Shown one piece after another: positions 46,988 through 60,244 of a DNA stretch of 64,000 nucleotides (position 1 is its first letter; each line of letters begins with the position of its first letter). Source of the stretch: Tillus elongatus. Its lineage: Eukaryota; Arthropoda; Insecta; Coleoptera; Cleridae. The stretch covers positions 55,503,366-55,567,365 of the forward strand of contig OZ023262.1 of the NCBI GenBank assembly GCA_964006375.1. The letters run 5' to 3'. Below the pieces are notes generated by a model. The model had not been told where the DNA came from. It saw only the letters and a list, made by a program, of their open reading frames with translations, and made no database searches. The position numbers and the translations under genes were made by a program.

Positions 46988-47451
46988 ACGTTCTACGGGG
47001 TTCTGGATTCGTTACTAACAAAACACAGCTTTTCAAACTACTAATTTATTATAAGCAACATACTTTCCAATACCGGTATCAACTAAAATATTTCTCTATT
47101 ATTAAATGTCCATAGAACTATATTCTACTATTCGCTTTCTATCATCGCTGCTTAAACACCAACTATTACTGCTTAATACTCTATGATTCTTTATTCTACA
47201 CCGCACCGACTTAATATTGAACTAACCTATTGTGTGCATCGCTCGTCTATTTATACTGTCCATAGAGATTCTAGGCCTTCTACACTTTTCTACACCTGTC
47301 ACTTCTGGTTCCTTCTAGAAATATCGTTCCAGAGTGTTCGCTGTTACCAACACATTACCATAGAAGTAACAAAGTTCCTAAACTTAATTCTCATAGACAA
47401 ATGTGACACTGCCCCCCTCTTATATTCAATCGTCCCGGTTAAATTCTGACA
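46984..47451 (-). repeat. Ty3-type 3' LTR
   Basis: 468 bp, TGTTACG at its plus-strand start and TTCTGACA at its end. It has clear similarity to 50619-51090 along its whole length with scattered changes. Confidence 0.88.
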
Positions 47452-47470
47452 TTTCTTGGTATGGTGTAAG

Positions 47471-47916
47471 TCAGTGCATATGGACCACCTTCATCTTGCT
47501 CTTCGGGCTCCTCTGAATGCGACAGACAACGTCATTGATCCTTTTGACCATCTTATATGGACCTTCACATGATTTCTGTGGTTTAGGTGACCGTCGCTTG
47601 CGTCGTACTGGCTTGTAGAACAACACCTGATCTTCTTTAAAACCAGCTGAATTAGGTGGCATGTCATAACGGTCTTCATGCAGTCGCTTTTTATTCGTAT
47701 ATACATTCCGACAGCAGAGTGAATGGTTTTCCTTCTCGTCAATATGTCGGGGCTTTCTTCAAGCGAAGTTCTTAGGTGGTACTGGTTCTTCCATGTATTT
47801 GCTGTTGTTCTGATGTTTCTACTTGCACAAATATCTCGGCGGGCCCTATTCATCCTTTCGACATCGGCTCGGTTCCAACAGATGTGTTTACTGACCTTTT
47901 TCTGGGTTGGCTTCAC
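47471..47916 (-). pseudogene. Ty3-type integrase C-terminus with linker
   Basis: The frame 47662-47471 holds AGFKEDQVLFYKPVRRKRRS and SCEGPYKMVKRINDVVCRI, a standard C-terminal integrase segment that ends with KMKVVH. Upstream frames encode a linker with no catalytic motif. Confidence 0.8.
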
Positions 47917-48128
47917 ATTTACGTGGTCTCTTCACCCTTCGTTTTGTATTTCTCTCATACTTTCTTCTCCACTTGCTTCTGGCTGAGGAAGTGGGTCGTC
48001 TCTTCCTCTCACAGTTCTCTTCACTGGAATGGCACTTTCACGGCAGGCGTTGCTATTTTCCTCTATGGAGATTTTCTGCACTACCAGGTTACTGCCAGGC
48101 GACATTATTATTTCTTCACCGCCGTTAG

Positions 48129-50463
48129 TCAAGATGTTAGTGGAAGATCAAGTTTAGCACACTGACCCTGAAGTATGTCCAAGTCAATTATAATTGGCTT
48201 TGATACGGCGGCGACTATGGCTCTCTGCTTTGCCTTCCATGTCCCAATTTGCAGCTCGACATCAGTTTTGTCAAACACCTGGATCCGATCACTACCAGCT
48301 GCATTTACCCTGTGCACTCTGTCTGGCTCTCTTACTCGCCATCTTGGAACCATGTCGCGGCGAATAATCGTCCTAGGTGCGCCTGTATCGACGACCATCT
48401 GGGTCTTATTACCGCTTAAGTATCCGTCTACGATGAGAGCGCTGCCAGAATCGCTAACCTGAGAAATGGTTACCGACCTTAGCTTCACTTTCTCCCTTGC
48501 GCGTGATCTTAGAGCCCAACATTCGCCCCTTATATGTCCCACCTTGCCGCAGTTACAGCAGCGCAAGGCATTTGCACGGTGAGCTCTTATTGGGTGTCCA
48601 TGACGCGTCGGCCTTATTAGTTCTGCTATTTTCTCTAGTAGCTGCATGATCTTGGATGGATCTGTTTTATTTTCTTTTTGGACTTGAAGACTGCAAACTC
48701 TCATATGACTTTCCGACGCTTGCTTTACCGCTTCAAATTCCAAGGAATGTGCCAAAGCATCGTTCAAGTTTTTGTGTCTCGCCATCCTCAGCGCCTGCTG
48801 TGTGTCGGTATCTCTGGTGGCGTCAATGAAGGTTTGACAACGTCGGCGTGGAGATGTTGGAGACTTTCGCCCGGTTTCTGACAACGATTTTTCAACTGCA
48901 ATCGGTACAAATGCTGGTCGCCAAACCCCATTTCTAATTGATGTCTAATGCTGTCAAAACTCAGCGGTTCTTCCCTGGGAATACCTTGAAGCACATCTAG
49001 AGCATCTCCTCTGAGAGCTTCAATTAACGAAGTCGCTTTCTCTCTTTCGCCCCAACCATTTGCAGTCGCAGCGGCTTCAAATTGGCGTAGATAAATACCC
49101 CATGGGACTGAGCCATCAAATGTGGGAACCTTAATTCTTACGTGGCTATCTTCGTGTATGATGTTTCCGTTGACTAGGGTTTCACACTTCTTTTCTAGTG
49201 AATGCACTTTCTGTTGTACTTCCGTCAGCTTGTCATGTACATCGTCGCTGATACCCTTTACCCTGCTTTCTACTTGCTGGAAGATGTCGTCTTTTACCTG
49301 CTTCATATGTTCGTCGACATACGAAGTAATATTCTGAATACTACTGGCTTGTTCTTGCAGAATTTTCTTTGTTTCTTCATCTCTTCTTCTCATTTTTCTT
49401 TGACTTCTTCGTCTCTTTTTCTGGTCTCTTCATCTCTTTTTCTCATTTCTTCTTTGACTTCTTCGTCTCTTTTTCTCAGTTCGTCTCTTATCTCTCTGTC
49501 TCTTTTTCTCATTTCGTCTTTCGCTTCTTGGTCTCTTTTTCTTTTTGTATCGCTATCCTCAGCTCCTGCTGCGTGTCGGTATCTCTGATGGCGTCACTGA
49601 AGGTTTGCACCGACAGCTGGTTTAAAATCTCCATCGGAGCTATGGGGTAGGCTAATCGCGTCAGTTTGACAACGTTGGCATGGAGATGTTGAAGACTTTC
49701 GCCCGGTTTCTGACAACGATTTTTCAACTGCAATCGATACAACTGTTGTAAATGCTGGCCGCCAAACCTCACCTCTAATTGATGTCTAATGCTGTCAAAA
49801 CTCAGAGGTTCTTCCCTGGGAATACCTTGAAGCACATCTAGGGCATCTCCTCTGAGAGCCACAATTAACTGGAAGATGTTGTCTTTTACCTGCTTCATAC
49901 GTTCGTCGACACATAAAGTAATATTCTCAATTCTGCTGACCTGTTCTTGTAGACTTTTCTTTTCTTCTTCATCTCTTTTTCTCATTTCCTCTTTGGCTTC
50001 TTCGTCTCTTTTCCTGGTCTCTTCATCTTCTTTCTCATTTCTTCTTTGACTTCTTCATCTGTTTTTCTAGCTTCTTCATCTCTTTTTCTGACTTCTTCTT
50101 TAGCTCCTTCGTCTGTTCTTCTCGTTTCTTCATTTGCTTCTTCGTCCCTTTTTCTCAGTTCCTCTCTTATCTCTCCGTCTCTTTTTCTCATTTCTTCTTT
50201 GAATTCTTCGTCTCTTTTTCTAGCTTCTACTTTAGTTTCTTCGGCTCTTCTTCTGGCCCCTTCATCTCTTTTTCTCATTTTTTTTTGGCTTCTTCGTCTC
50301 CTCTTCTGGCCTCTTCATCTCTTTTTCTCAGCTCTTTAACCTCCTCACCTCTTTTTCTGGCTTCTTCATCTCTTTTTCTGGCCTCTTCTTTCATTTCTTT
50401 AATCAATTCCAATAGCTGGGCGTCCATATTGGCTATTGCGCTACGTGTCTTAGGCATAGACAT
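48129..50463 (-). pseudogene. Ty3-type gag and protease, with an internal duplication
   Basis: Starts near 50463 (MSMPKTRSAIANMDAQLLEL), then a long stretch of repeated RKRDEEA-like units (about 50400-49980), strongly charged and likely coiled-coil. The main gag block with ALRGDALDVLQGIPREEPLS and RLQLKNRCQKPGESLQHLH occurs twice, at about 49860-49600 and about 49010-48860; the first copy lacks about 90 residues. CCNCGKVGHIRGEC forms the CCHC knuckle near 48560-48520, and VVDTGAPRTIIRR is the protease active site near 48400-48360. Frames shift several times, so it is not functional. Confidence 0.82.
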
Positions 50464-50584
50464 ACTTAAAGCTTGTACACAGTTTATTATATTTCAAGAA
50501 CACATCCCAGTTATGACTTACTGCTGACACTGATCTTCCAGAAATTTTCACATTGTTCAACGAATATTCTGGAAAATATTTCTG

Positions 50585-50618
50585 CTAGCAGCTTGAAAAT
50601 CCCAGTTCTGACAACAGC
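50585..50618 (-). promoter_or_regulatory. candidate primer-binding site, tRNA-Leu-like
   Basis: On the minus strand just after the 5' LTR the sequence TGTCAGAACTGGGATT resembles the 3' end complement of tRNA-Leu, as used by several insect LTR elements. The comparison is from memory. Confidence 0.4.
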
Positions 50619-51086
50619 TGTTACGTTCTACGGGATTCTGGATTCGTTACTAACAAAACACAGCTTTTCAAACTACTAATTCATTATAAGCAACTACTTT
50701 CCAACACCAGTATCAACTAAAATATTTCTCTCTATTATTAAATGTCCATAGAACTATATTCCACTATTCGCCTTCTATGATCGCTTCTTAAACACCAACA
50801 CTTACTGCTGACTCGCTTAATACTCTGTGATCACTTATTCTACACCACACCGACTTAATATTGAACTAACTTATTCTGCGCACCGCTCATCTATTTATAC
50901 TGTCCATAGAGATTCTAGACCTTCTACACTTTTCTACACCTGTCACTTCTGGTCCCTTCTAGAAATATCGTTCCAGAGTGTTCGCTGTTACCAATACACT
51001 ACCATAGAAGTAACAAAGTTCCTAAACTTAATTCTCATAGACAAATGTGACACTGCCCCCCTCTTATATTCGATCGACCCGGTTGA

Positions 51087-51090
<4 letters not shown>
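50619..51090 (-). repeat. Ty3-type 5' LTR, last bases missing
   Basis: 472 bp. Its outer end should read TGACA-like as in the other LTR, but the sequence passes straight into (TA)n after TTGAATTC, so the outermost few bases are lost. Confidence 0.85.

Positions 51091-51160
<70 letters not shown>
51091..51160. repeat. (TA)n microsatellite, right flank of the Ty3 element
   Basis: About 70 bp of TA. Confidence 0.95.
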
Positions 51161-51161
<1 letters not shown>

Positions 51162-51517
51162 CAATTTTAACGAACCTTAGTTTTGGGTTCTAGTGGCTCA
51201 AATTTGCGTTCATTTGAAAAATTTTGTGTGATTTACACAACTCTTTGGTTGGAAACTTTCGAACTCGTTATAGGAATTTCAATAATAATAATAATATTTA
51301 TTAATCCACTTATAACAGACGTTATTGGATACGTCAACAAATAGAACAGAAAAATATACAGTCAGAATAATATAAAACATGACCCTATAAAGGGCAAACA
51401 AGTCAAAATAACAAGCACTAATAGTCATTTAAAAGTAGACAATTGAACACAATGAAAATATACATAAAATGCACCACCCTACACACACGCACACAAACAG
51501 CATATAAGCAACAGATA

Positions 51518-51738
<221 letters not shown>

Positions 51739-51848
51739 CATATATGTCAAGTCTATAAAAAACAAGATACAGGAGGCAAAGCTCTCAGGCAATGTACAAA
51801 ATTATCAGCCAAAAGTCAAACACAACCTGTACTTTACAATTCTACTTC

Positions 51849-53567
51849 CTAAAAATCAATTCCGTAAAATTCGTCTATGCTATACAATTCTTTTTCAATT
51901 AAAATTGATTTCATTTTTAATTTGAATTTATTTTCACTCAGATCTTTTAGACTATGAGGTAAATGATTGTAAAACACTATCAATTGATTTTTTACATTTT
52001 TCTGTACTTTAGCTAGCCGTGTTTGTGGCTGACAAAGGTAAGGTCTTACAGTGCCCCTTGTGTTGTGTGAATGAATTAATTCACTACCTACAAAAAACTC
52101 ATAATATTTTTTCACAAAACACAAACATTTAAGCTCATACAGAGAAGCAAAAGAATACAATTACTTTTAAACACCCCCTTGCAACTTTCTCTACCCTTCA
52201 AATTAAAAATAGCTTGTATACACGCCTTCTGGAGCACACAAATTCTATTTGCCTCTACTGAATTGCCCCAGAAGATTAGTCCATATCTAATTCTGGACTC
52301 CACCAAAGCATGGTAAGCTGACAGACTGGCAGACACATCCACCGAAGATGAGATTGTTCTGAGTGCATACACGTAACCTGCCACCTTCGCAACCACCATT
52401 TCCACATGAGCTCTCCAACGCAGGTCACTGTCCAGCTTCACTCCCAAGAACACTATGCTCTCACTAAAATTCATTTGCAGATCACTAACAGAGAGTTGTG
52501 TGTCATGTACTCTATTGAAATCAACGAGGCCTGCTTTATTTACGTTTAAAAGCAAACCGTTTTCGCCAAACCATCTATTAAAATCATCTAAAGCACTAAC
52601 TGTCTTTTCTCTTACACTTTTTAGGTCTCTTACTACAAATGAGGTGTCATCAGCGAACAAGATCGTTCTATGTGGTGTTAGACTCGGTACCTCATTCACA
52701 TAGACGAGAAACAAGAAAGGCCCCAAAACGGATTCCTGTGGCACCCCTCTGTCAATGCTCTCCCATGCGGAATATATTCTTTTGCCTGTTGTTCTGTCAA
52801 CAGCCGACAAACATTGCCTTCTTTCACTCAAGTACGATCTTAGCAAATCTTGTGTTAGCCCACGAAAACCTAAGGCTTCCAATTTCCCCAACGGTATTTC
52901 ATGCTCCACGATGACAAACGCTCTGGACAGGTCCATAGAAACCCCCAAAACCTTCTCCCCCTTATTAATTCCATCCATAACTTCCTCAATCAGTTGGTAA
53001 ATCGACCTCACTGTCGATCTCTTCCTTAAGTAAGCATTTTGATACTGATTTATAATGTAATTTTTCTCAAAAAAAATCAAGCATCCTTGCAGCAATTATT
53101 TTTTCTATAACCTTAGAGATGTTTGGATTTATAGAGATAGGTCGATAATTAAGCAGTTCCGTCATTGCACCACTCTTGTGTAACAAAGTCACAACTGCCT
53201 TCTTCAAATTGGTTGGATAAATACCCTGTTCAAACATTTTATTAATTAGCTCTGATAATGGGTCAGCTAGGGTTGGTGCACAATACTTTAACAATGATAC
53301 CGGCATCTCATCAAAACCAACCGCCAAAGTGTTCTTAAGCAACATAATTGTACTTTCTACCTCTTCTCTATCGGTGGGTTTTAAAAACATGGTGTTGCCC
53401 AGTGCACTAGGACTCCTAGAGTCCAAGCTCCTTTCCGGCGCAGTATATCTTGGACACATATTCACCAATTTACTATTCAACGATGTCAATGTGTTCACAT
53501 AATCTTTCCCGTCTGCAAAATTCCGCACATCAAACTGTTTATCTCCTTCATGCTGCCTCCCAGTCAA
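51849..53567 (-). pseudogene. LINE reverse transcriptase and C-terminal domain
   Basis: RT starts with EVESTIMLLKNTLAVGFDEM, goes through LLNYRPISINPNISKVIEKI, is shifted at a T-run near 53073, and continues with VSMDLSRAFVIVEHEI, GVPQESVLGPFLFLVYVNEV and an intact FADD box near 52640. The thumb has VFLGVKLDSDLRWRAHVE. A second shift near 52160 moves it to the C-terminal frame with SHNTRGTVRPYLCQPQTRL, ending at 51849. Confidence 0.85.
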
Positions 53568-53582
53568 TTTGTTGACAAGTTT

Positions 53583-54602
53583 TCAGGTTGTTTTTGCTTT
53601 GTTCTTTGAGTCCAAAATATAGTTGGTATTGTTTCTCTCTTTTGCCTCCTCTATTTCACGAGTCAACTTATTTTTAAAGTTACAGTAAGTCTCTTTACTA
53701 ACACTTCCTCTCTTAAGCCCCTCAAAAAGCTGCCTCTTTACCCTGCATTTATGCCTTATCTGCTCAGTAATCCACACCGAATCATCCCCACAGTTTCTCA
53801 ACTTTCTCATTTGCTTAGGGCATACTTCATCCATTATTAACTTTAAATTTTGATATATCACGTTGTAGCAGTCTTCAGCACTACCATTCTCCATTATTTC
53901 ATCCCATGCCAACGAATTTAACTTACAGTTTACAATCTCTAGATTATATTCCGAAAAGCTTCTACACTCTGCTTTTCCTGCTTTTTCAAGAACTTTTAAA
54001 TTAATGCACATGTTTATTTTTTCTGCCAGATGGTCTGATTGCAAAAAGACCATGTTGTTAGCATTAAAATTGCCTACATTTGTGAATATGTTATCTGTAA
54101 GTGTTTCTGATGTCCCATTAATTCTTGTAGGTTCAGTGATAGCAGCTCTCAATCCTGCTGCACCCAAAATGTTAAGAAAATATTTCACAGGTGCTGATTT
54201 ACTGTCTTTCAGGTTCAGATTGAAATCACCACATAACAAAATCAAAGACCTTTTCCCAATCAAAACACTTTCAAGTATCTCCTGAAATATAACAAAAAAT
54301 TCGGCAATATATTTTCCAGGTCTATAAATATTCACTATTATAACATTACTGTCTATTATTTCAACTGCACTACATTCCAGTATCAACTCTTTACTATTTT
54401 CCTTCACGACAGCAAGTTCACGATGTTTTATGCCCTTTTTTAAAAAGATGCAGGAACCACCTCTCATGCTAACATCCATACAAAAAGAGGACGCAAGGAC
54501 AAAACCATCAACAGACATCATACCAATCTCACTCCTCCTAAACCAATGTTCGGTAAAACACAATACATCAGTATCTGAAATTTTTAGCATAGACCTAGTC
54601 AA
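53583..54602 (-). pseudogene. LINE AP-endonuclease domain
   Basis: The frame has DVLCFTEHW, VNIYRPG, CGDFNLNL and SDH-like motifs, which are the metal and DNA-binding parts of the APE-type endonuclease; the first about 40 residues are missing. It ends at a TGA (after KAKTT) where TGG for Trp is expected, and the next frame follows in phase with KLVNKLTG. One base change therefore separates endonuclease and RT. Confidence 0.85.
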
Positions 54603-54634
54603 TGTCTATCTTTTAAATGAAAATACTTCCCAGG

Positions 54635-55490
54635 TGGCGGCACATCCGGTTATACCGGAAACTGTACTCATTTATATTAAATTGAACTAGGTATATATTA
54701 TTGTATATTTGGAATCGCCGTTAAATTTCTTCTTTATTTATCATTTTCACTAGTGCTTGTATACCGGTATTTGAAATTGTGGTACCGAAGAAATATCAGT
54801 ATAGGAGATTTGTTCAGTATCCCAGGCCCTAATTTTCACCCTATTGTGCCATTTTGCCCTCTCAAATAGGGAATATCATATTTAAGGGATGTTCCTCCGA
54901 TAATTTGTTCTCTCTCGCATAGTAAAGTAATAAGTGGTGAAATTTAGACAAACTGTATTTATAGAAAAACTTTGACAAACTTAAGTGAAGTATTTAATTA
55001 ATTCGGTGGAATTTATAAAAGCATGATTCATTTAAAAACTATGCTAGATAAGTATAGGGAAACCTAATACAGTTCAATAGACATTTTATTTTACCATCAA
55101 ATCATATTATAAAATATAGGGTGTTCCATTTGAGAATTGTGAGATTTTTAAGATTTTCTAATAGCAAATTTAAGGTCAATTTCTGAACAACTGTATATAT
55201 CCTCGAAAAAATTGCCATTACAGTAGATACTTTGACGTTTTTATAATAATGTCAGCAACTTTTAGATTTATAGTAATTATCATTTGGTAGTTAGGACCAT
55301 TATCTGTGAAGTTGTTGATAGGTCAAAAATAACGTGAATATCTCAGAAATGGTTGAAAATTAGAACATGATGGTTCAGACAAAGTTGTCTTGAAATTGAA
55401 CGACGAATCCAAATATATATACCATAATATATAGGCTGTTCTATTTAAAATAAATGAGTGTGGTTTCCGGTATAGCCGGATGTGCCGCCA
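54635..55490. repeat. TIR-bounded non-autonomous DNA element upstream of RO60
   Basis: GGCGGCACATCCGGTTATAC at the left is mirrored by GTATAGCCGGATGTGCCGCC at the right; the pairing continues for about 39 bp with few mismatches. The 856-bp interior has no coding frame. No clear target duplication was found. Confidence 0.65.
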
Positions 55491-55828
55491 AATTCGCTCA
55501 AAACTGGTGGACAGCAGGCCAAGAGTATTGAATCATGCAGGCATACTAAATAATAAATCTATTTTTCAATAAAAAAAATTGCACTGCTTTGACATCTTTG
55601 ACAAATTTTAGCACGTCTAGATGGCTATGAATTATCTTAAAAATTTAATTTTTGTAATTTAACAGCCTCTGTTGTACATTTATAATTTTTCTCACCCTTA
55701 TATCTTCATAAAGATTCACACTGTATTTTTAAGCTGTGTCAACAATTAAAACAATTTATACCCATATCAATTTACATTTTTTAATTTAAAAAAGGTAGCT
55801 ATATGTGAACCCAGTAATTTTGTTGCAG

Positions 55829-56357
55829 AAGATGGCCACTTCTACAATAACAGAGGAAGAACAGCTCAAGAGGTTCCTTTATCTTGGCGGTTACGATAAT
55901 AAGTTTACTACAGGAAACGTGGAAAAGTATAGTTTCTTCGCTGATAAAAACACCTTAATTACAGATTTTGTCAAAAAATCACCATGTGACTTTCTAAAAC
56001 TAATAACTACCGTAAATGAAGATAAATTACCCAGAAGGGAGACATTGCTTTTTGCTCTGGCTGTTGCTTTGAATTGTAACATAGATGATATCAAACCTCA
56101 CGACAAACATGAAATTTGTGCTGCAGTTCACAAAGTTTGTAAATCTGACGATGAGTTTTTCACTTTTATCAAATACTACACTCATCTTACATCAAGAAAG
56201 ACAAAAGTACCAACCACAGTCAAAAAAGCTATTGTTCAATTTTACAAGAACAAAACAGCAATGGAATTAGCTGATTCTTTTGTGAAAGCAAAAAGTTATC
56301 ACACCTGGAAACACAAGGATCTTCTGAAACTGGCTCACTATAAACCTGAAAATAACT
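55829..56357 (+). CDS. RO60: RO60 (TROVE2) first coding exon
   Basis: After an acceptor (TTTTGTTGCAG) the exon opens with AAG ATG, so translation probably begins at 55832. It encodes about 175 residues that match the start of the TROVE module of Ro60: EQLKRFLYLGGYDNKFTTG, RRETLLFALAVALNC, then KKAIVQFYKNKTAMELADSF and WKHKDLLKLAHYKPENN, close to the vertebrate protein from memory. Ro60 is a ring-shaped protein that binds misfolded small RNAs and Y RNAs. A GTAAGT donor follows at 56358, phase 1. The rest of TROVE and the vWA-like domain are not in the window. Confidence 0.9.
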
Positions 56358-56769
56358 GTAAGTATACGTTTTATTTTCAAAGCTGTAGTTCCCTCTTTAG
56401 TCAGATAAAAGTCTAGACACAACAATTGTGCTATAAGAGTGAATTTTTATAACAATCTGTCAAGTAATGAAGAATCCCGTTCTTTTTTAAAGTTAAAAGA
56501 TAAAACTTAAGTCTATATCCCTTGAGGCTTCATATTATATAAACGATATAGACACGAGTTGAATCAAAGGTTTTTTTGTCCCGTAGACCACATGTTGACA
56601 TTTTCTGTTTTCTGTAGACCCCCCTTCCTAATATTAAATGTTCACAAATTCATCAACTTTAAACGTGTTTTTGACAGCTGACAGAGCTACTCATGTTAGG
56701 GTTTACTCTATAGAGTGAAAAATTATAAAATAAAATAAACACATCTATATTTTATTTTTATACAAAAAA
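56358..56769 (+). other. RO60: start of a long RO60 intron, no gene recognised
   Basis: The intron runs from the 56358 donor to beyond the right edge, unless a short exon was missed. This part is AT-rich and non-coding. Confidence 0.5.
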
Positions 56770-57061
56770 GTCTGGATGCAGCAACTGCGTTATGGTAGTG
56801 AATTTTCATAAAAATGTTTTTAATAGCAAATAGGTGTTTTTTTTTAAGAAAGCAGGCATCAAATTTGGTTACCAGCATAACCTATATAGAAAAAATAACT
56901 TTATTGCTTGAAAATGTGCAAAAATTTCCGAAAGTAAACTTAAAGTGTTCCTAAAAAACTCGATTATTGGTCAATCCTATAGGTTAATAGCAAATTGAGC
57001 TATTCAAATTGGAAGCATTTAATCAAAATTCGCTACCATAACTTACTTGCTGTGTCCCGAA
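56770..57061. repeat. MITE family C, complete copy
   Basis: GTCTGGATGCAGCAACTGCG at the left and CTTGCTGTGTCCCGAA at the right are inverted. The interior shows the same TATTGGTCAATCCTATAGG-like and ATAGCAAAT words as the other copies. Confidence 0.75.
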
Positions 57062-57139
57062 TTTCTCTTTTTACAAACATACATTATATTTCGATTGAAA
57101 ATGCAAAAATGCAATAACATAAGGCGTGTTCGACTAAAA

Positions 57140-57996
<857 letters not shown>

Positions 57997-58259
57997 CATA
58001 AACATATAAAAATTGAAACTGAATATGTGTTCTAGGGGGCCTAATTAGCATTCACTTGAAGAAATTTTTTCAAAATTCAAAAGTCTGGATCTCCTCATTA
58101 GTGAATTTTTTTTAAAGAAAATTCACAAAAAATCATTGCTTTTAATGGGAGGGATGAACCGAAAGCTTTGATAGCAAATTTTCAATATTTGGATTCTATA
58201 TAGTCAGGTTTAAACTGAAATCAGTTCGGTCACTGATTGATAATAAGTTTCTTTTTTTG

Positions 58260-58490
58260 TAAGAAAATTGGAAACTGTGCTCAGACCCCTTTCCACGAGG
58301 TATGGAGACGGAAAAGCTTCAAAAACTTTTTTGCAGTAGTCCATAATGCGGGATATGTAACAGGTATGTCTCCCTGAAACCAGAACTGTTGATATCCCTT
58401 TCTAAACTGCACCTTAAGTTCTTCGCTGGTGCTGTCACCATATGGATTGATAATCCACTGTGGGATTTCTATAGTCAAAACATACTCAAA
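58260..58490 (-). pseudogene. hAT transposase C-terminal scrap (ZBED/SCAND3-like)
   Basis: The minus-strand frame reads IPQWIINPYGDSTSEELKVQ and FRKGYQQFWFQGDIPVTYPA, then LWTTAKKFLKLF, which resembles the C-terminal part of hAT-derived proteins of the ZBED5/SCAND3 type, where W-x-x-NPF and FW-x(n)-YP-x-L are conserved. The rest of the protein is missing. Confidence 0.6.
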
Positions 58491-58839
58491 CCTAGTTTTA
58501 ATGCCTGTGTGAATGACATTTAAATGGTGAACTTAAGCTAACATGTCATCATCCTCACAGTTTGTAACAAGTTTCAAAACTGGGTAAATTCATCTCATCC
58601 AATATTTTGCTTCATTGCGTTAATTCTGACAATGAAAGCTGCAATGATGGATTAAAAAAAATTAAATTCAGACTGTTGCCTTGTAACTAGTTAGCTCATT
58701 AAAGTTAGTAAACAAATATGTTAAATAAACAATGTCTGGTTTCTATTTGATTAAACTTTCTTTTAAAATCAGATCTACAGCATCCAAAAGTCTCTAAAAC
58801 AGTTTAAAAGTGCAAGTCTTGAAACAAAAAGCAGAATCA

Positions 58840-59645
58840 GCCCAAAAACCACAAAAATAATAACAGATAGATACATATTTCGACAACGAAGTTGTCTTCA
58901 TCAGTATCTGTCGCTAAACTAACTGTATGGGCAAAATTATCCTATTTATATATCTAAAATATACACTAAAATGATGTAATACCGATGATGCAATACCAGG
59001 TGAGGTAATACTGGATGATATAACGCCGCATGATGCAATATCGGATACAGCAGTACCCGATTTAGGTGGGAAGTCAATAGTATCCTTTGGTCCACCCAAA
59101 AGGTTCTTAAAATTATCAACTTTATAAACAAATCTCAAGTCATTATCTTTGAATGTTTTCTCTAGCCCTTTTGTAAGAAAAGTAAAGAAAGGAAGTGCAA
59201 CAAACTTTTTGGGTGGCTCTTTGGATTCAGGCTTCAATGTCGTCAAGTTACTTATCGGCATTTTCCACCTATGCGTAGTTACTAAATACACAATATCTGG
59301 GAGAAACTGTTACAAATCGCAATGTCTATAATTTTGTTCATCTCTAAATTGTATCGCTTAGTGCTCAAAGGAAAGTAACCTACGAACAAGAAAGCTCAAA
59401 CTCGAGATTTTGTGACGGAAAGGATGATTTGAATCTGATGGTATGAAGCGATTTGTAGAAGTTTCTTTGCTTTAAATGTCAAATTCTAACCTATCTATAT
59501 TTTTGATGACAAGAGTGTCAAGGAAGGGTAATTGGTCGTTGTTCTCCATTTCGTAAGTAAACTTGATTGAAGGGAATCTACTGTTCCACTTATTAACAAA
59601 ATTATTGATGTTATCTTTTGTTACCTCCTTCAAAGAAAAGCTTTA
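58840..59645 (-). pseudogene. Penelope-like element, second half of RT and linker
   Basis: The minus strand reads NDQLPFLDTLVIKN, then TNRFIPSDSNHPFRHKISSL, followed after stops by a linker with LEKTFKDNDLRFVYKVDNFK and LLGGPKDTIDFPPKSG. These are the parts that follow the YVDD box in Penelope-like RTs. The GIY-YIG endonuclease that should follow the KSG motif is absent. The region ends in the sequence TTTCGACAACGAAGTTGTC, a small palindrome. Confidence 0.78.
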
Positions 59646-59649
59646 CGCA

Positions 59650-60187
59650 CAAGAACCGTGGTATATGGTGATTGACCTCAGGTGGGTATAGATCTGCTCA
59701 ATGGTGAGGTCACAATTGCCTATAACACCCTACCCTAAAGTAGCTATCTATGAGATTATTAAATTTATTAAGATTAGCAGCACTTTTTAGGAGGCTGACA
59801 GATCTGGATATGGTTTGATACTCACGTTCTTTTCCTTTGTTTGTTTCGCACTGCCCATAGTCCTATATTTGTGGGCTCTCCAGACTAGTGCTAGGTTACA
59901 TAGAAATTTAGATATCTAGATAATAGTTAGTAAGAAGTAATTGTTTGCGCCGAAGTCAAAAGGAAAGTAGATACTAGGGAGGAATTTCTCTTCAATTAAA
60001 CAGGTATTTCAATATAACAAAATTTATTCATATAAATTAAATTTGGAATAGCAAACAAAATGAAATAAAAATGGTTGGTAAATCTCAGATAAACATAACA
60101 CAAGTGATTAGGTAAATTACTTGACGTTTGTCAATCAATTGTTGGGTTTTCTAGTGAATTAACTGGCCAGTTCTTTGAGTGAGGCTC

Positions 60188-60244
<57 letters not shown>

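Larger units (their letters stand above)
46984..51090 (-). mobile_element. Ty3-type LTR retrotransposon, pol largely deleted
   Basis: Minus-strand element of 4.1 kb between LTRs at 46984-47451 (3' LTR) and 50619-51090 (5' LTR). It has gag with a CCHC knuckle, protease, and the last part of integrase, but reverse transcriptase, RNase H and the integrase core are gone. (TA)n tracts touch both ends, so it seems to sit inside a TA microsatellite. The LTRs differ at a number of positions, so it is older than the BEL/Pao copy. Confidence 0.85.

Noticed and set aside
47723..50527. Plus-strand Ser/Phe/Leu-rich ORFs that look like membrane proteins
   Set aside because: They are the antisense of the Lys/Glu/Asp-rich gag repeats.
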